Counted from the stretch's first letter, positions 1 to 10,982 are shown. The stretch is DNA of 64,000 bases from Aotearoamyces nothofagi (GCA_015345905.1 JADDTR010000009.1:434001-498000); one strand, 5' to 3'. Notes: generated by a model not told the origin, from the sequence alone. Translations and numbers: made by a program.

Positions 1-4
1 TATC

Positions 5-1322
5 CTATATCTTAGAACTTCCCGTGTATTTTCTGTTATATTCAGCAAGCGTCTCCTGGTCAACATTTGAGCCTACAGTAGAATAATATTAGCCTCAGTT
101 CGAGCTCCTCACGTTCAAGCCATTGGAATACTTGACTTACCACCGCATATAATAACGACCACCTTCATCTCGGGATGGAAGTTTGGTATAATATCACTCA
201 ACATGCCATTGTAACAAGGAGCAACCGATACTCCACACGCCGGCTCAACCATTATCCGTTCATCGAGTGCCAACCGGACACAAGCCATGGCAGCTTCAGA
301 ATCACGAAGAGCCAAACTCTGCACATTAGGTTGTTGCGCAAGCTCCCATGTCTTATCCGACACCCGTCTAACACCCAGCGATTTTGCGATGCTCGTGATC
401 TCAGGAAGCGTAATTAATTCCCCTGCTAGCACCGACTGTCGAAGAGAATCGGCGCCCATGGTCTCCATGCCTACTACGGCTACGCTATTGTTCCATCCAT
501 ATCGCTCAAGTCCCATCATGATGCCGTTGAGAAGACCGCCTCCTCCAACACTGCATATGATTGCATCCGGTGCACATCCGTCAAGTTGTTGGTATAGCTC
601 GTCGACAATAGTGGAGTTTCCTAACTTTAGCTTAGCACTCAGACCATCGGAGAACTTGCTTGTTCTTCATCAGCATGAGATATAGATCATACCCTGCCAT
701 ATCAATTCGTGATCAAATGGTGGCACATATACGCCGTTGGGGTCGGCAGCAACCAGAATTCTTGCTAAATCATCTGCATCCTGTATTGAGCGACCATGTA
801 CAACCACAGCACCGCCTGCTGCTGTTATCTTGTCCCGCATTCGTTGTTCCGTGTTCACAGGCACGACAACAGTCACCCTCTGGTCAAGGGCCCTGGCAGC
901 AGTTGTGGCTCCCAGTCCTGCGTTTCCCCCAGAGCTCGAGTAGAAATGTATCGGGTATTCGGATTGTACGGATAGCTTTTTTCGCATCTGAACTGTCTGC
1001 CAGACCAGATTCCCGACTCCTCTATGTTCAGCAAAACCATTAGCACTGTTTGCCGTCCTTTAAATATCCCTTTGCTCTTTTCCGATCCTAAACCTACCTC
1101 GATTTAAAGGAGCCTGACGGCTGGAGGTTGTCTAGTTTCAAAGAAATATGACTGCAGGTCCAACCTTTAGCCCATTGCTCACATGGATGCCAGATATGCC
1201 AAGGAGGACAATAGAACTCACCAGCCTGCTGCCACTGATAGAGATGTAGAATTAATGCATGGCGTTCTGACCCATGGCGGGATTGTAAGGTCAGTCTCGT
1301 GCTGTGTAATGAAAACCGCCAT
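5..1322 (-). CDS. PLP-dependent L-serine/L-threonine dehydratase, five exons
   Basis: Predicted to deaminate L-serine or L-threonine to the 2-oxo acid plus ammonia using pyridoxal phosphate, in the cytosol or mitochondria. Exons read on the minus strand are about 1322-1222, 1151-1098, 1021-693, 620-141 and 72-5; together they give 344 in-frame codons (343 residues). The PLP-lysine motif PSGSFKSRG (Lys about 50) spans the second intron. SSGGNAGLG (substrate/phosphate loop) lies in exon 3, the glycine-rich SVGGGGL PLP-phosphate loop is in exon 4, and the family C-terminal signature CGGSN crosses the last intron. The start is the first ATG upstream of the conserved PPWVRTP segment. The fold-type II family is certain from these motifs. 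The choice between serine dehydratase (CHA1/SDS type) and other threonine-deaminase-like members is inference; there is no ACT regulatory domain, which argues for the catabolic type. The stop lies four bases inside the window, so the 3' UTR is cut off. Confidence 0.88.
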
Positions 1323-1795
1323 TTTGATAGAATATTATCAGAGCATAAGAAAGGTCAGGTAGGTTAGGTAGGTCAGATGTGTATGCTGATGGGAGACAGA
1401 AAGAACAGCTAGAAGTTTAAGATCTCTTTGCAGCTGTGCTGGTAGGCTATATATGTCTTCTTAGAAGCAAGAAGGTAAGGGAGGTCGTTTCTTCCCCTCT
1501 CACGTTACTAAGACAGAAGGTGCAATAAATAGCCCATGGCTCCATCTCATGACCTCATGATGAGCGCGCGAGGCACGAACTGCCGCCCATTTGGGCTTTC
1601 CGTTACCATCAAGCATCAGAATAGATTTGCCGTTTACGCCGTTTATCACGTTAACAGGGCCGCAGGCTCTTCTGATTATGCACGCAATTGGCCTCATTTT
1701 TGTCAAGAGCGTGCATTATTGCATAAGGCTGAGGAATAGCGGGAAGCCATTGGTGGCAAACCTTGCTGAGGCGCCATTTGGCTGGCATGCTAGAG

Positions 1796-1838
1796 GCGCG
1801 GAGTTGGATGCCCAGTTGGCGGGCATCCAACTCCGCGC
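1796..1838. repeat. Perfect 18-bp inverted repeat with a 7-nt loop
   Basis: The left arm gcgcggagttggatgccc (1796-1813) is followed by the loop agttggc and the exact reverse complement (1821-1838). The stem is GC-rich and would form a stable hairpin in DNA or RNA. It lies in intergenic DNA and no coding frame explains it. Confidence 0.85.
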
Positions 1839-3430
1839 GGCTAGTAGCAGAGAGATGCGTATCATGGCCACTGCAGGCCTCGAAGCAGCGAGGACATTGT
1901 TGTTGTTGTAGCTTTCTGCAACCAAGTGTACGCGTACTGAGCTCATATTGCACACCTGGGATCCGCTGTGTCCGGTTCGAGCACTTGCTCTCTATAATGT
2001 GCGCTGCTTTGAGAAGTTTAGAGGATCTCTCGTTACGCCTCCAGCTAGTTATCCTTCAATCCCCACTAATAGCTTATCAGCTTATCATCTTATCTTGGCA
2101 GGCTCTTCATCTACTATCCTCTTGCCTGAGGCATCTAACATACTTTCGCTGTATTGACGCCTTTAGACGGTATAGCCTGTTAATAATTCAGTGCTCTGGC
2201 TGCTGTATCTTATAATGCCTTACATACCTTGCGTGCTAATTAATCTCTGCAGTAAAGGGCTCAAGAATATGCCGAGCTCATAAGCCGAAATATTGGCTAG
2301 CAAGTATAAATTATGATTGTTTTTCTTTTGTACCGAGGTTAGAGATCTAAGATCAGTTCGTAAATCACAAATAGATCATTTTGCCTTACGCAAATGGCTT
2401 TCTGCCAGCCTTTAGAGATTGTATTCGAAACAGTGGAGTAGTGGTTGAAAGACATGTTCGAAAAACAGCAGCAGTGCCTGACAGCATTTCTTTCAGAGTC
2501 AGGGCAGTATGGGATTTCGGCAGATTCCATACCAAGTGGACAAAAGATATTTCCCATGAAATATTCTTATAGATCTGATTGAGTGAGCCGTCAGATAAGA
2601 ACAGCCATCCCGTCAAGATCGCTCCTGCAAGCCCATTCATCCGCTGCGCTGGTTCACTGGCCGATGCCACCTTTCATGGATGCCAGAAGTAACGGAAAGA
2701 GAAAGGCGTAGCTCAGACCAGCGGTATTGTCAGCAGCATATGCCAATATGTCGGCACCATATGTCAGCAGTATATACGGTGTATGAAGCTCTCTTCGACC
2801 ACTTAGAGCACAACACATAGGAACTCTGCCGAAGACGTACAGAAATTCGATGTGTCGATAACCTCCATTTCGTCCGCCGTACTATTGCCCGGACATAATG
2901 AGGGCAGCCGGAACGAGCCCAACGTGTCGTGCGCTTTGCGGGCGACAAGTCACATCGTCATCGTCAGCATCCGGTCGTTGTGACCGCAACCTCAACTCAG
3001 CCTGCAGTCAACAACGAATCCCTCCAGGATCAATATGAAGATATCAGAATGTGCGGTTGATTGTGCCCGTCCTGTCGCGCTGTGTCCCTCTACCCTCATC
3101 TCTCGCAACACCAATCTACGTCCAGGCCTGCATTGTCACTTCGAGGATCAACCCAGTACTAGGCTCATGGTCCATGGCGATAATTTCTCTTGTTTAGTGA
3201 TCCGATAACGATGGCGTGCCACATCCTGCCAATGAACAAGCATTCCCATCTCTGTCAGCAAAGTTGGCCATGTATGCTGACAAGCACAAAGTACATGTCC
3301 AACCCCTCTTTGCGCAAGCAAGGAGCGCCTCTGCGTGCACCGCTGTCCACTGACGGGAGCTGAATCTCTCTTGGCGATATAGAAGGCAATCTGTATCGCT
3401 TTCCAGAGCAGTCGCGCATTGGAAATAGGT

Positions 3431-3438
3431 TTATATAA
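3431..3438 (+). promoter_or_regulatory. TATA-like box upstream of the SDR gene
   Basis: The motif ttatataa lies about 115 bp upstream of the ATG at 3551, a plausible core-promoter distance for a fungal gene. The call rests on motif and position only. Confidence 0.35.
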
Positions 3439-3550
3439 CTAGACGTCCCCCATCCTCTCTGCTCCCATTCACGCCACCCTCCAAAGGACTTCTGCGCGTA
3501 CATAGCTCACGTCTTTTCACATCATTTGTTTCAACTAAGCTTCGCCAGCA

Positions 3551-4683
3551 ATGGACCTTCCGCCTCCCAAAGATCAGTTGGTTCTTATTACTGGTGCCAA
3601 CGGCTACATCGGTTCCGTAACTGCGAAAGCATTTCTCGACAGGGGATACTCTGTTCGCGGAACATCAAGATCTAAAACCTCGTGTTCTGATCTTTTGGAA
3701 ATATTAAAGAAATATGTAGATGCTGGCAGGTTTGAGGTCGTGGAGGTGCCGGATATTACCGTGTCTGGTGCCTTTGACGAAGCTATTAGAGGTAACTCTA
3801 CCCACACGTGCGCGTTGCCTGCAGCAAGCTCTTCTGAAGCAAAAGGGTACACGCCCCTGACTTCTATCCTACAGATGTACATTCGATAGTCCACATGGCG
3901 TCCCCCGTCTCTTTCAGCTTTACCGACCCCGAACCCATCATCCGTGCTGCAGTCAGCGGCACCACCTCCCTTCTCGCGTCTACAGTTTTGGGCCGAGCTC
4001 CCCTTCTCAAGTCTGTCGTCTATACCTCATCGATCGGCGCCATCTCCTCTCCCAAGACAGCGCCCTATACGATCACAGAAGCTGACTGGAACGACTTCTC
4101 GCCAGCCGAAGTGACACGCCTAGGCAAAGAGGTGCCGGGCCGGCACATCTACTTTGCCTCGAAGACGCTAACTGAGAGAGCGTTCTGGAAATTCAAGGAC
4201 AACCACAACCCACCGTTCACCATGACAGCTATCAATCCCGTGTTTGTGCAGGGACCGCCGCTCGTCCTACCGGAAGACCCAAAGGACATCTCTGAGACCA
4301 TCCGGGCGATCTATACCATCTTATCGGGGCAGCCGATCCCACCGTCCGTCGGCTCAGGAAACAATGTCGACGTGAGAGACGTCGCGGCCCTGCTCGTAGC
4401 AGGCGTCGAGCGTGGCAATGTCATGGACGGCCAGCGGTATATCGCATGTTCCGGCGTCGGCGGTAATCAGGCAATCGCAGACATCCTGAGCAGGCATTAT
4501 CCCGACGCCAAAAAGAAGATCGATATAGGAGAGCCCGGGAAGGGCTACCTCCCCGACTACAGCTTCCCAGAAGGCGGGGTCATGGTAGATTCCAGCAAGG
4601 CCCGAGAGATACTAGGTAGGGAGTGGATCGGGTACGAGCAGAGTGTCCTGGACACTGCTAAGGAATTCGAGCGGTACCTATGA
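3551..4683 (+). CDS. Extended SDR NAD(P)-dependent reductase (dihydroflavonol reductase / GRE2-like)
   Basis: Predicted cytosolic NAD(P)H-dependent oxidoreductase that reduces a carbonyl group on a small aldehyde or ketone. Two exons (3551-3791 and 3875-4683) are joined across an 83-nt intron with tacag acceptor. They give 349 residues, normal for the DFR/GRE2-type extended SDR family. The N-terminus has the Rossmann dinucleotide motif GANGYIG (residues 15-21). The catalytic residues are visible: Ser near 132-133 in the VVYTSS strand and the YFASK motif with Tyr 173 and Lys 177. The start is the first ATG before the Rossmann strand, with a TATA-like box about 115 bp upstream. The substrate cannot be deduced. 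No biosynthetic cluster partners lie beside it: the dehydratase is divergent and a gene-free repeat region follows. Confidence 0.88.
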
Positions 4684-5120
4684 AGGGAAGAGCTGACCAA
4701 ATGGAACGGGATGCTTTGGATAGAGGTGTATCTATGCTTTGCTGTGACCAATGGAGATGCTGATGGCCGAGACCTTGGGATCTCTTGGTGTATATGCTTA
4801 TTGAAGAATATGATAGGAGATGGCCTCTCAACACCGAGGACACAGTAGCAGAAATACACACGCATATACATGTATACATATTTCGCTGCCCACCTAGGTC
4901 TAGTCTTTTTTTCTGCTTACACTGAACTCGTAAAAATAAAGCTACTCATCTGGAGATGCATGGGTACGTGCCTGTGCCTGTTCTGTCCAGAATTGTAGAA
5001 GAGATAGATCACAAGAGAGCGAGGAACAGAAGTATACGCATATATTTCGCTGCCCACCTAAATACAGCCTTCTCGCCCAAGGCGAACTCAGCACGGACCA
5101 GAGCCACCCATCCGTATTTT

Positions 5121-5162
5121 GGATGGATGGAAGGATGGATGGATAGATAGATGGATAGATAG
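5121..5162. repeat. GGAT/GATA tetranucleotide microsatellite
   Basis: Repeated ggat units grade into gata units over about 40 bp. Confidence 0.9.
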
Positions 5163-5288
5163 TGTACCTGCACAGTCCAGTGATACAGAGCAAGAAACCA
5201 TCAGCGAGGGACAAAGAAAGAATGTGTTGGCAGCTAGCCTTGGGCTGTCCTGTACTGGTACGCCTAGCCGTGCACGCTCAGGGTGCCT

Positions 5289-5331
5289 GGAAGAAGAAGA
5301 AGAAGAAGAAGAAAAAGAAGAAAAAGAAAGA
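5289..5331. repeat. GAA/AAG purine tract
   Basis: An imperfect (gaa)n run grades into a-rich purine sequence; all bases are purines on the plus strand. Confidence 0.9.
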
Positions 5332-5345
5332 ACGAAACGAGGCGT

Positions 5346-5452
5346 TGAGAGAGGGAGAGAGCAGAGAGAGGGAGAGAGCAGAGAGAGGGAGAGAGCAGAG
5401 AGAGGGAGAGAGCAGAGAGAGGGAGAGAGGGAAAGAGGGAGAGAGAGAGAGT
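5346..5452. repeat. 17-bp purine-rich minisatellite
   Basis: Four to five near-identical tandem copies of a 17-bp unit, gagggagagagcagaga. The block is homopurine on the plus strand except for the c in each unit. Together with the adjacent GAA tract it forms about 160 bp of nearly pure purine. Confidence 0.88.
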
Positions 5453-5897
5453 ACCACAGTGATTGATTCACAGCGAGTGGATTTGAAATTTTTCGATTCA
5501 CGCCGACAAGAGTCGGATCAGATCGGGTCGGGTCTGGTTTTCCGAGCTGCTGGACCTGATTCGGCTTCCGACGTGTCCCAGAAACAAACAAGTTGGTTGA
5601 CTTTTGGTTTTACGGCTCGACGCTTTGCGATCAAATCAGGTCATTCATCCATGTTGGCCCTGCCAACTTTTCCGTGCGCCACGTGCCTGAGCCCTCGGTC
5701 TCGCGCGGCGCCGTCGCGTCGAGCCGCGTGGGGCGATGCGCGGCAAGGATGTTATGTTTGGATAGACGGTGTTGGGTACTTGGTGGATCCTGTACGTCGG
5801 TTGTGTCGACATGTCGACAGGACGATGGATTGCACCATGATTGACTGATATATAAGCAAAGAAGACGGCGACAGCAGCGACAGCAGCACAGCTCGTC

Positions 5898-5926
5898 CAG
5901 ACAGACAGACAGACAGACAGACAGAC
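5898..5926. repeat. CAGA microsatellite
   Basis: About seven tandem caga units. A second, interrupted block of the same unit lies at 7471-7530. Confidence 0.9.
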
Positions 5927-6090
5927 CCGCGTCCGACCAATGGCCCCGGACCCGCCCCAGTGCCCGTCTTGCAGGGGCCGCCCTCGGCACGAGTCATGCC
6001 CGCCCCTCGTCTCGCTGCTCCCGCTGCGACGGGGCGAGGTGTCAAGAGACATACGCACATATCTACGTATATAGTATATAGTATAAGTTA

Positions 6091-6135
6091 TACACGCACA
6101 CACGCACACACGCACACACGCACACACACACAGAC
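6091..6135. repeat. CA/CG dinucleotide-rich microsatellite
   Basis: Alternating cacacacg units ending in pure ca repeats. Alternating purine-pyrimidine sequence of this kind can adopt Z-DNA. Confidence 0.85.
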
Positions 6136-6546
6136 AGGGATATCCCGCCCCCCGTGCGCCGGCATCTGGCGCGGGAGCGAGATCTTGATCTTGCTTGATC
6201 TTGATCGCGCCCGGCACTTGCGCCCTGTCTCGGTAGTGGGTCTCGCCAATCTGGTAGGGCAAGCCCGCGCCGATGGGCCGTCGGCCAGGACGGTGTGGCT
6301 GCACCTAATCTACGTGTGCGTGTTTGCGTGTGCTTGGTGCGTGGATGGTGGTGGTGGAAGTGGTGATGATGGAAGTCGAGGGAGAGGGAGAGGGAGAGGG
6401 AGTGGGAGCTGAGGTGACTCCTGGGAACGACCGGGTGGGAGGAGGGAGAGGGCAGGCTTGGTGCTTAGTAATGGGGTGGGTTGTGTTGGGTGAGTGAGCG
6501 ACTTGAAGACTCCTGTCACGGTATACCGCCTGCCCACCCCGGCTAA

Positions 6547-6650
6547 TGACAATGCGACAATGCGACAATGCAACAATGCAACAGTGTAACAATGCAACAG
6601 ATGCAACGACGTGGTGCTGTTCGTCCACCGTCCACCGTCCACCGTCCACC
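6547..6650. repeat. 9-bp gacaatgc-type repeat followed by an 8-bp ccgtccac repeat
   Basis: About seven diverging copies of a roughly 9-bp unit (acaatgcga / acaatgcaa) run to 6608. Four copies of ccgtccac follow at 6621-6650. Confidence 0.85.
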
Positions 6651-7470
6651 CCAAATAATCTTGGACAGGAGGCTTTTCTTCAAAGGTAAATCCGAGCAGG
6701 TGTCAGTGTCAGGGTATCAAACAAGGCAACTCGACCCATCACACCATCACACTACGCGTCTTTTTGGATGTCGGCACCCTCAGGGGCCCTCACGAGACTC
6801 GGCACTGCTCCCCGACTCTTCGACACCATCAAGTTCACTGCTGAAGCCCGCAGTCTGTGTCCTGGCCGTGCCCTTGATTCTATCCAAGACAGCCCCCCCG
6901 GCCCAAGATTTATTTAGGGGGGAGGGGGAGGGGGAGAGAGTAGGAGGTCCCGTATCCCGACCCTCTGCACCCCTCTTAGTCCCGCCCATACCGCCGTGTA
7001 GTCGAGGACATCGAAGACAATTGCGATGCGTTCGAAACAGGGACCGGCAGGCCAGCTGGCTACCTTACTCGCTAGCCGCGAGGCGTAGAAACGGGGGCGC
7101 TCCAGCTTGCAGAATGTGTGTGCTGCCCCTCCCCCCCCCCAAGCGCCACGGCGCAGCCTGCGTTCCCGGCCGACGCCGCAGGCTTGGCGCTGATCGCCGG
7201 GTCTGGGCCCTGGACGAGGAGACGAGGGCAGCGAGGTGAAGACGCGAAGACGCGAAGATGCGAAGCTGCGAGGAAGGAGAAGAAAAGAAAAGAAAAGACT
7301 CATTTATGCTTTGGCCAGGTCTTGCCCCGATGCAGCATGGCTGCTTTCGTAGGGGGGGCGAGGTAGGGCGGCACCGCAGGCCGGAGATTGCTGGCGATTC
7401 CTCGAGGACCCGGAGTTCCTGCTGCAAACCGTATTCATCCTGGGCGGGCGAGGGGGGCGGGCGAGCGAGG

Positions 7471-7530
7471 TGGCAGACAGACAGACTGGCAGACTGGCAG
7501 ACAGACAGACAGACAGACAGACTGGCAGAC
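7471..7530. repeat. Compound CAGA / CTGG microsatellite
   Basis: Blocks of caga are interrupted by ctgg units over 60 bp, a second copy of the CAGA theme seen at 5898. Confidence 0.85.
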
Positions 7531-7770
7531 GGCCATGGAGGGTGCCGTTGCCCGTTCGTCAGCGTGCATTCGGGGCATTGGGGCATTGGGGCATACTGTG
7601 GCATGGTGTAGAGGCGTGCAGTGCAGTGCAGGACAGCGCAGCGCCGTGCAGTGTTGCAGTGCCGGTGTTTTTCGCTCTCACAGTTGCATTCTCCTCCTGC
7701 TACGGTACTGGCAGCAGCCAAGCCAGCGAAGGGTATCTGGGCTTTGGCCTCACAGTCTACAGTCCACAGT

Positions 7771-7838
7771 CTAACAGTCTAATAACAGTCTAACAGTCTA
7801 ACAGTCTAACAGTCTAACAGTCTAACAGTCTAACAGTC
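7771..7838. repeat. 8-bp taacagtc minisatellite
   Basis: About eight tandem copies of taacagtc, mostly perfect, flanked by related cacagtct words. The low divergence suggests recent expansion. Confidence 0.9.
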
Positions 7839-8280
7839 TCCACTCTGCACTCTACAGCCTACACTCCACAGTACTCTTCCCGGCGTGTCAGGAGCCGGCG
7901 AGACAGAGGGAGACAGACGAGCAAAATGCCGTAGCTGTAGCCGTAGCTCGTGCTATGTGCTGCATGTCAGGCGTCCAGCGCCACCAGACACCTCGTCATC
8001 TCATCTCCATGTCGGCGCAAAGGTCAGAGGCGCAGGCACAGGCACAGGCAGAGGCGGGCAGAGACAAGCAGATTCAAGCAGAGGCAGAGGCAAGCAACAG
8101 GCCGAGGCTCCTCGCCGGCGCGCACCAGCCAGTATCGAGTATTATCGAGATCAGATAAAGTGGTGCGCACAGCCAGCAGCCAGCACCCAGCAGCCGCGCT
8201 CGCTGCCCTGCCCCGAGCAGGAGAGTGCCATTGCCATAACGACGGCCTCTGGTGGCGCTGCGGCTGCCCCCGGCCGTTTC

Positions 8281-8343
8281 CTGTCTCTCTCTCTCCCTCC
8301 CTCTCCCTCTCTCTTCCCCCCTCTCCCTCCCTCTCCCTCTCCC
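8281..8343. repeat. CT-rich polypyrimidine tract
   Basis: 63 bp with almost no purines, built of ctctccct words. Confidence 0.85.
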
Positions 8344-8559
8344 ACCACACGTGACCGCCGCTCTCAGGACCCAGCCCTCGCGGGTCTCCTGAGCGGGCGC
8401 AGTCGACTCGAGCCGTCTGCCTCTGCTCGTAGCGCGCACCTCTCTGCTCGCCATAGTCCGGGCTGTCGTCGGGAAGAGGGCGGTCTTGCTTGCAGAGGCG
8501 GTGCGGTGCGGCGCGGCGTGTCTCGGAGCCCCTCCCCCCCCCCCTGGTGTGTGATTCGC

Positions 8560-8664
8560 GATGGGAGATGGGCGATGGGCGATGGGAGATGGGCGATGGG
8601 AGATGGGCCGGTGGGAGATGGGAGATGGGCCGGTGGGAGATGGGCCGGTGGCCGATGGGCGATG
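8560..8664. repeat. gatggg-based minisatellite
   Basis: About a dozen variants of gatgggc/gatggga, with ccggtggga insertions, over 105 bp. The plus strand is G-rich with many GGG runs, so a G-quadruplex array is possible. Confidence 0.88.
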
Positions 8665-9157
8665 CGCCGCTCCCTTGGGCAGAATCGAGAATGCAGTCTC
8701 GGCCTCGATCACCACGGCCCTCTCGGCCTGCCAGCCCATCGGCCTGATCGCTGTGCCAGCAGCGAGTCTGCTCTGTCCCCTCAGCCACCATAGCCAGCAA
8801 GCCAGCACCTGGGAAGCCCGACAAGTCTGGGAAGCCTGGCACGCCTCGATATCTGTCTCCCTAAGGCATCTGCTCAAGCAGCGTCCGTCCGCTAGTACTG
8901 TTACGTCACACCCACACACACACCCACACGGCCCTCCAGTGACCCGGCTATTAATTCCGCTTTTAAGTCTTGTTGATTGCTCTGCACTACTCTCTACACT
9001 GCTCTACCCCCCTACCGCCCCTCTCAGCCTGCCACCTACAAACACCACACCCATCCCAAACTGCTGATACTCCCCCCCCACCCCCGATGCGCCTTTTCAT
9101 CAAACTCTAGCACCCCCCAGCAAGACCAACCGTCACTGGCGCTGTCTATGAGCCTGT

Positions 9158-9895
9158 CTATGCGGCAGTCTCTGGGTCAGTTTCTGCGGCAGTCTCTGCG
9201 GCCGTCATCTCTCCTTGATTGAGTGCGAGGGCATTTCGTGCTGCTGTTTCAATCTCTGCATTCCTCAACAATTGTGGTAGTTCTCGCCGGCGGGCATTGA
9301 TGAACCAGTTTGATATTTGAACTAGAAACTCCATTAGCCTAGCCAAGTTATTACAGTGTCTTTACTCACGCTTATCCAATTCAGTCTCATGGAAAAATTC
9401 AAGCTTCTCAGCGTCTGTCGGATACGGATGCGCGATGTTCTTGTGAAGCCAGACCCTCAGTCTACCTGTGGATGTCTTTGGTAGATTTCCTCTGCGCTTC
9501 GGCTTCTTTCCAACGCTTGCTGCCTGTGCTCGTGGGCTTGCCCGTGCCCGTGGACTTCTGTCCTCAGGTGGAGTCAATGGCATTTCGTACTGAACTGGCG
9601 GTTGTCTTGTATCGTAGGTATAAGAATAGTGTCGCGCGCCATCATTATACCTTGGCTCTCCATCCCCTGGGGAAGAGTAAAGTGGACGAGGATAAGGGGT
9701 TTGCCTGTATTGTTGATAACCCGGCCGCGAGAGAGAAAATCTCACATGCGGAAACACCTATATTTCGTGTAAGGATAGTACCAGCATCTGTAACTCTACT
9801 TGGCTCACCTCTCGTACAGGAGGCAAGGTAACCGACCCTGAGGCTCCTACTGGCCCCGGATGACTGTAGCTGCAAGGCGGCGTATACTCAGCCAT
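9158..9895 (-). CDS. Small TALE-class homeobox transcription factor, three exons
   Basis: A sequence-specific DNA-binding protein, presumably nuclear. Exons 9895-9809, 9757-9370 and 9321-9158 give 212 residues; the introns are 51 and 48 nt with GTGAG donors. The homeodomain lies at about residues 117-175. It carries the N-terminal arm KRRGNLPK, the TALE three-residue loop PYP between helices 1 and 2, and the recognition helix QISNWFINARRR, which is split from helix 2 by the second intron. The first 110 residues are rich in Pro, Tyr and Ser. The C-terminus ends in a short Ala/Glu/Thr-rich tail with a duplicated AAET motif. At 212 residues it is short for a fungal homeobox regulator. The class is certain from the helix-3 motif; the target genes are unknown. 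It is flanked by repeat-rich DNA on both sides. Confidence 0.87.
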
Positions 9896-10590
9896 ATTCC
9901 TCAGAGATGAATATAGATGCGTAGGTAGGGCAATGTGTGATGTCCTGTAAAGACCCGTCTTTCGAAGTGTATTGGCTTGGCTGGTGTGAATAGAGGAATG
10001 ATGAGAATAAGGGTGTCCCTTCGAGATCGATAGAGAATATACTGCTCTGGATATTCATGAAGACAACGGGGCCCGCGGGATCCCTTTTACAGAGATAGGA
10101 AATGGTGCTGAGAAGATTTCCGCCAAAAGAAGCAGACTTAGACAGATGGCTCTTGGATGTATGCCTACGTTCTGACTAGGCTAGCCAGACGAGGGAATAG
10201 CAACAGCTTCAAGGCAAACCTCAACTGAATAACGCCTGGAAAAGTAGCGGTATATACTAGTTGCAAAGCCGCCTGAAATAAGTGAGGATAGTGTGGCGAT
10301 AGCTACAATAGCGAGCTATAACGGCGTCAGTAAGTATGTAACGTAAGTAGAATATATATGAACGATATGTACATGGGTAGATACTGGCCGGTTCGTGATG
10401 TCATGAGTCTGGTAGTCGACTAGAAGGACTAGAAGGACGTGACGGTGGCTGATGGTAAGTAGCTATGGTGGTATAATACAAGACGGCGGCTGCGCTACCT
10501 CGGGCTTGCCCGCAAGCATAGCACGTAGCAGGAGACAGGTGCCCTGAGAGAGGCGGGCAAGGTAGGTGGCGACGGGAGCAACGGTCGGGG

Positions 10591-10645
10591 GAAGGCCAAG
10601 AGAGGAGAGGGAAGAGGAGGAGAAGGAGGAGGAGAGGGAAGAGAA
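10591..10645. repeat. GGA-rich purine tract
   Basis: About 55 bp of gga/gaa words, nearly all purine on the plus strand. Confidence 0.8.
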
Positions 10646-10943
10646 GCCGACATAGCCCAAGCAGGCAGGCACGACGGGGCCCGTCGCGCACATGTGGTTA
10701 GGCAGGCAGCTCGAGAGGCACGCAGGAGTCTCTGCGGCGCCGTGGAGAGGTGAAGAAGGGCGGCCATGCGCGCAGCCACGCAGCCACGCCGCCACGCCGC
10801 CAGAAGTCGACAACAGCTGGGAGCCAGCTGCCACACCGGCACTTGGCGGCGGCGGTGGTGGTGGGGGGGGGGAAGGAGCAGACGACGAGGAGACAAGGCG
10901 AACGAGCGCACTACGGGGGCTCGGAGGCAAGGCAGGCTGGTAC

Positions 10944-10982
10944 AGTACCTCAGGTACGACCTTGGGTACTACCTGAGGTACT
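10944..10982. repeat. 13-bp inverted repeat agtacctcaggta
   Basis: agtacctcaggta (10944-10956) is matched exactly by tacctgaggtact (10970-10982) across a 13-nt spacer. Related ggtacct/cctaggta words recur at 11120-11180, making a local cluster of palindromic GGTACC-type motifs. Confidence 0.8.

Larger units (their letters stand above)
1323..3550. other. Gene-free interval between the dehydratase and the SDR reductase
   Basis: These 2.2 kb lie between two genes whose 5' ends face each other, so both promoters should be here. Short open frames exist on both strands, but none has a recognisable motif or convincing splice structure. A minus-strand stretch around 2390-2760 reads as short hydrophobic peptides in more than one frame and could be a decayed membrane-protein gene, but I cannot name it. 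A perfect hairpin at 1796-1838 is listed separately. Confidence 0.5.
4684..9157. other. 4.5-kb gene-free region of low-complexity DNA between two convergent genes
   Basis: This interval lies between the 3' ends of the SDR gene and the homeobox gene. It contains at least ten distinct microsatellite or minisatellite blocks, listed separately. Long open frames here (up to about 300 codons) are overlapping, compositionally biased and present in several frames at once, as expected of repetitive GC-rich DNA. None shows a known motif or a credible intron. Confidence 0.7.

Noticed and set aside
2386-2760. Minus-strand hydrophobic fragments resembling a membrane transporter
   Set aside because: No family motif is recognisable and the frames are short; too weak to call a gene or pseudogene.
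7771-7838. Regular short repeat as a CRISPR array
   Set aside because: Units are directly adjacent 8-mers with no spacers, and the genome is eukaryotic.
7885-8919. Several 270-300-codon frames on both strands
   Set aside because: They are produced by simple repeats lacking stop words; the translations are repetitive and no splice or domain evidence exists.
10262-10285. 13-bp match (aaagccgcctgaa) to the DUF3435 relic near 48250, as a second element copy
   Set aside because: Matches of this length are expected by chance many times in 64 kb, and the flanks do not align.
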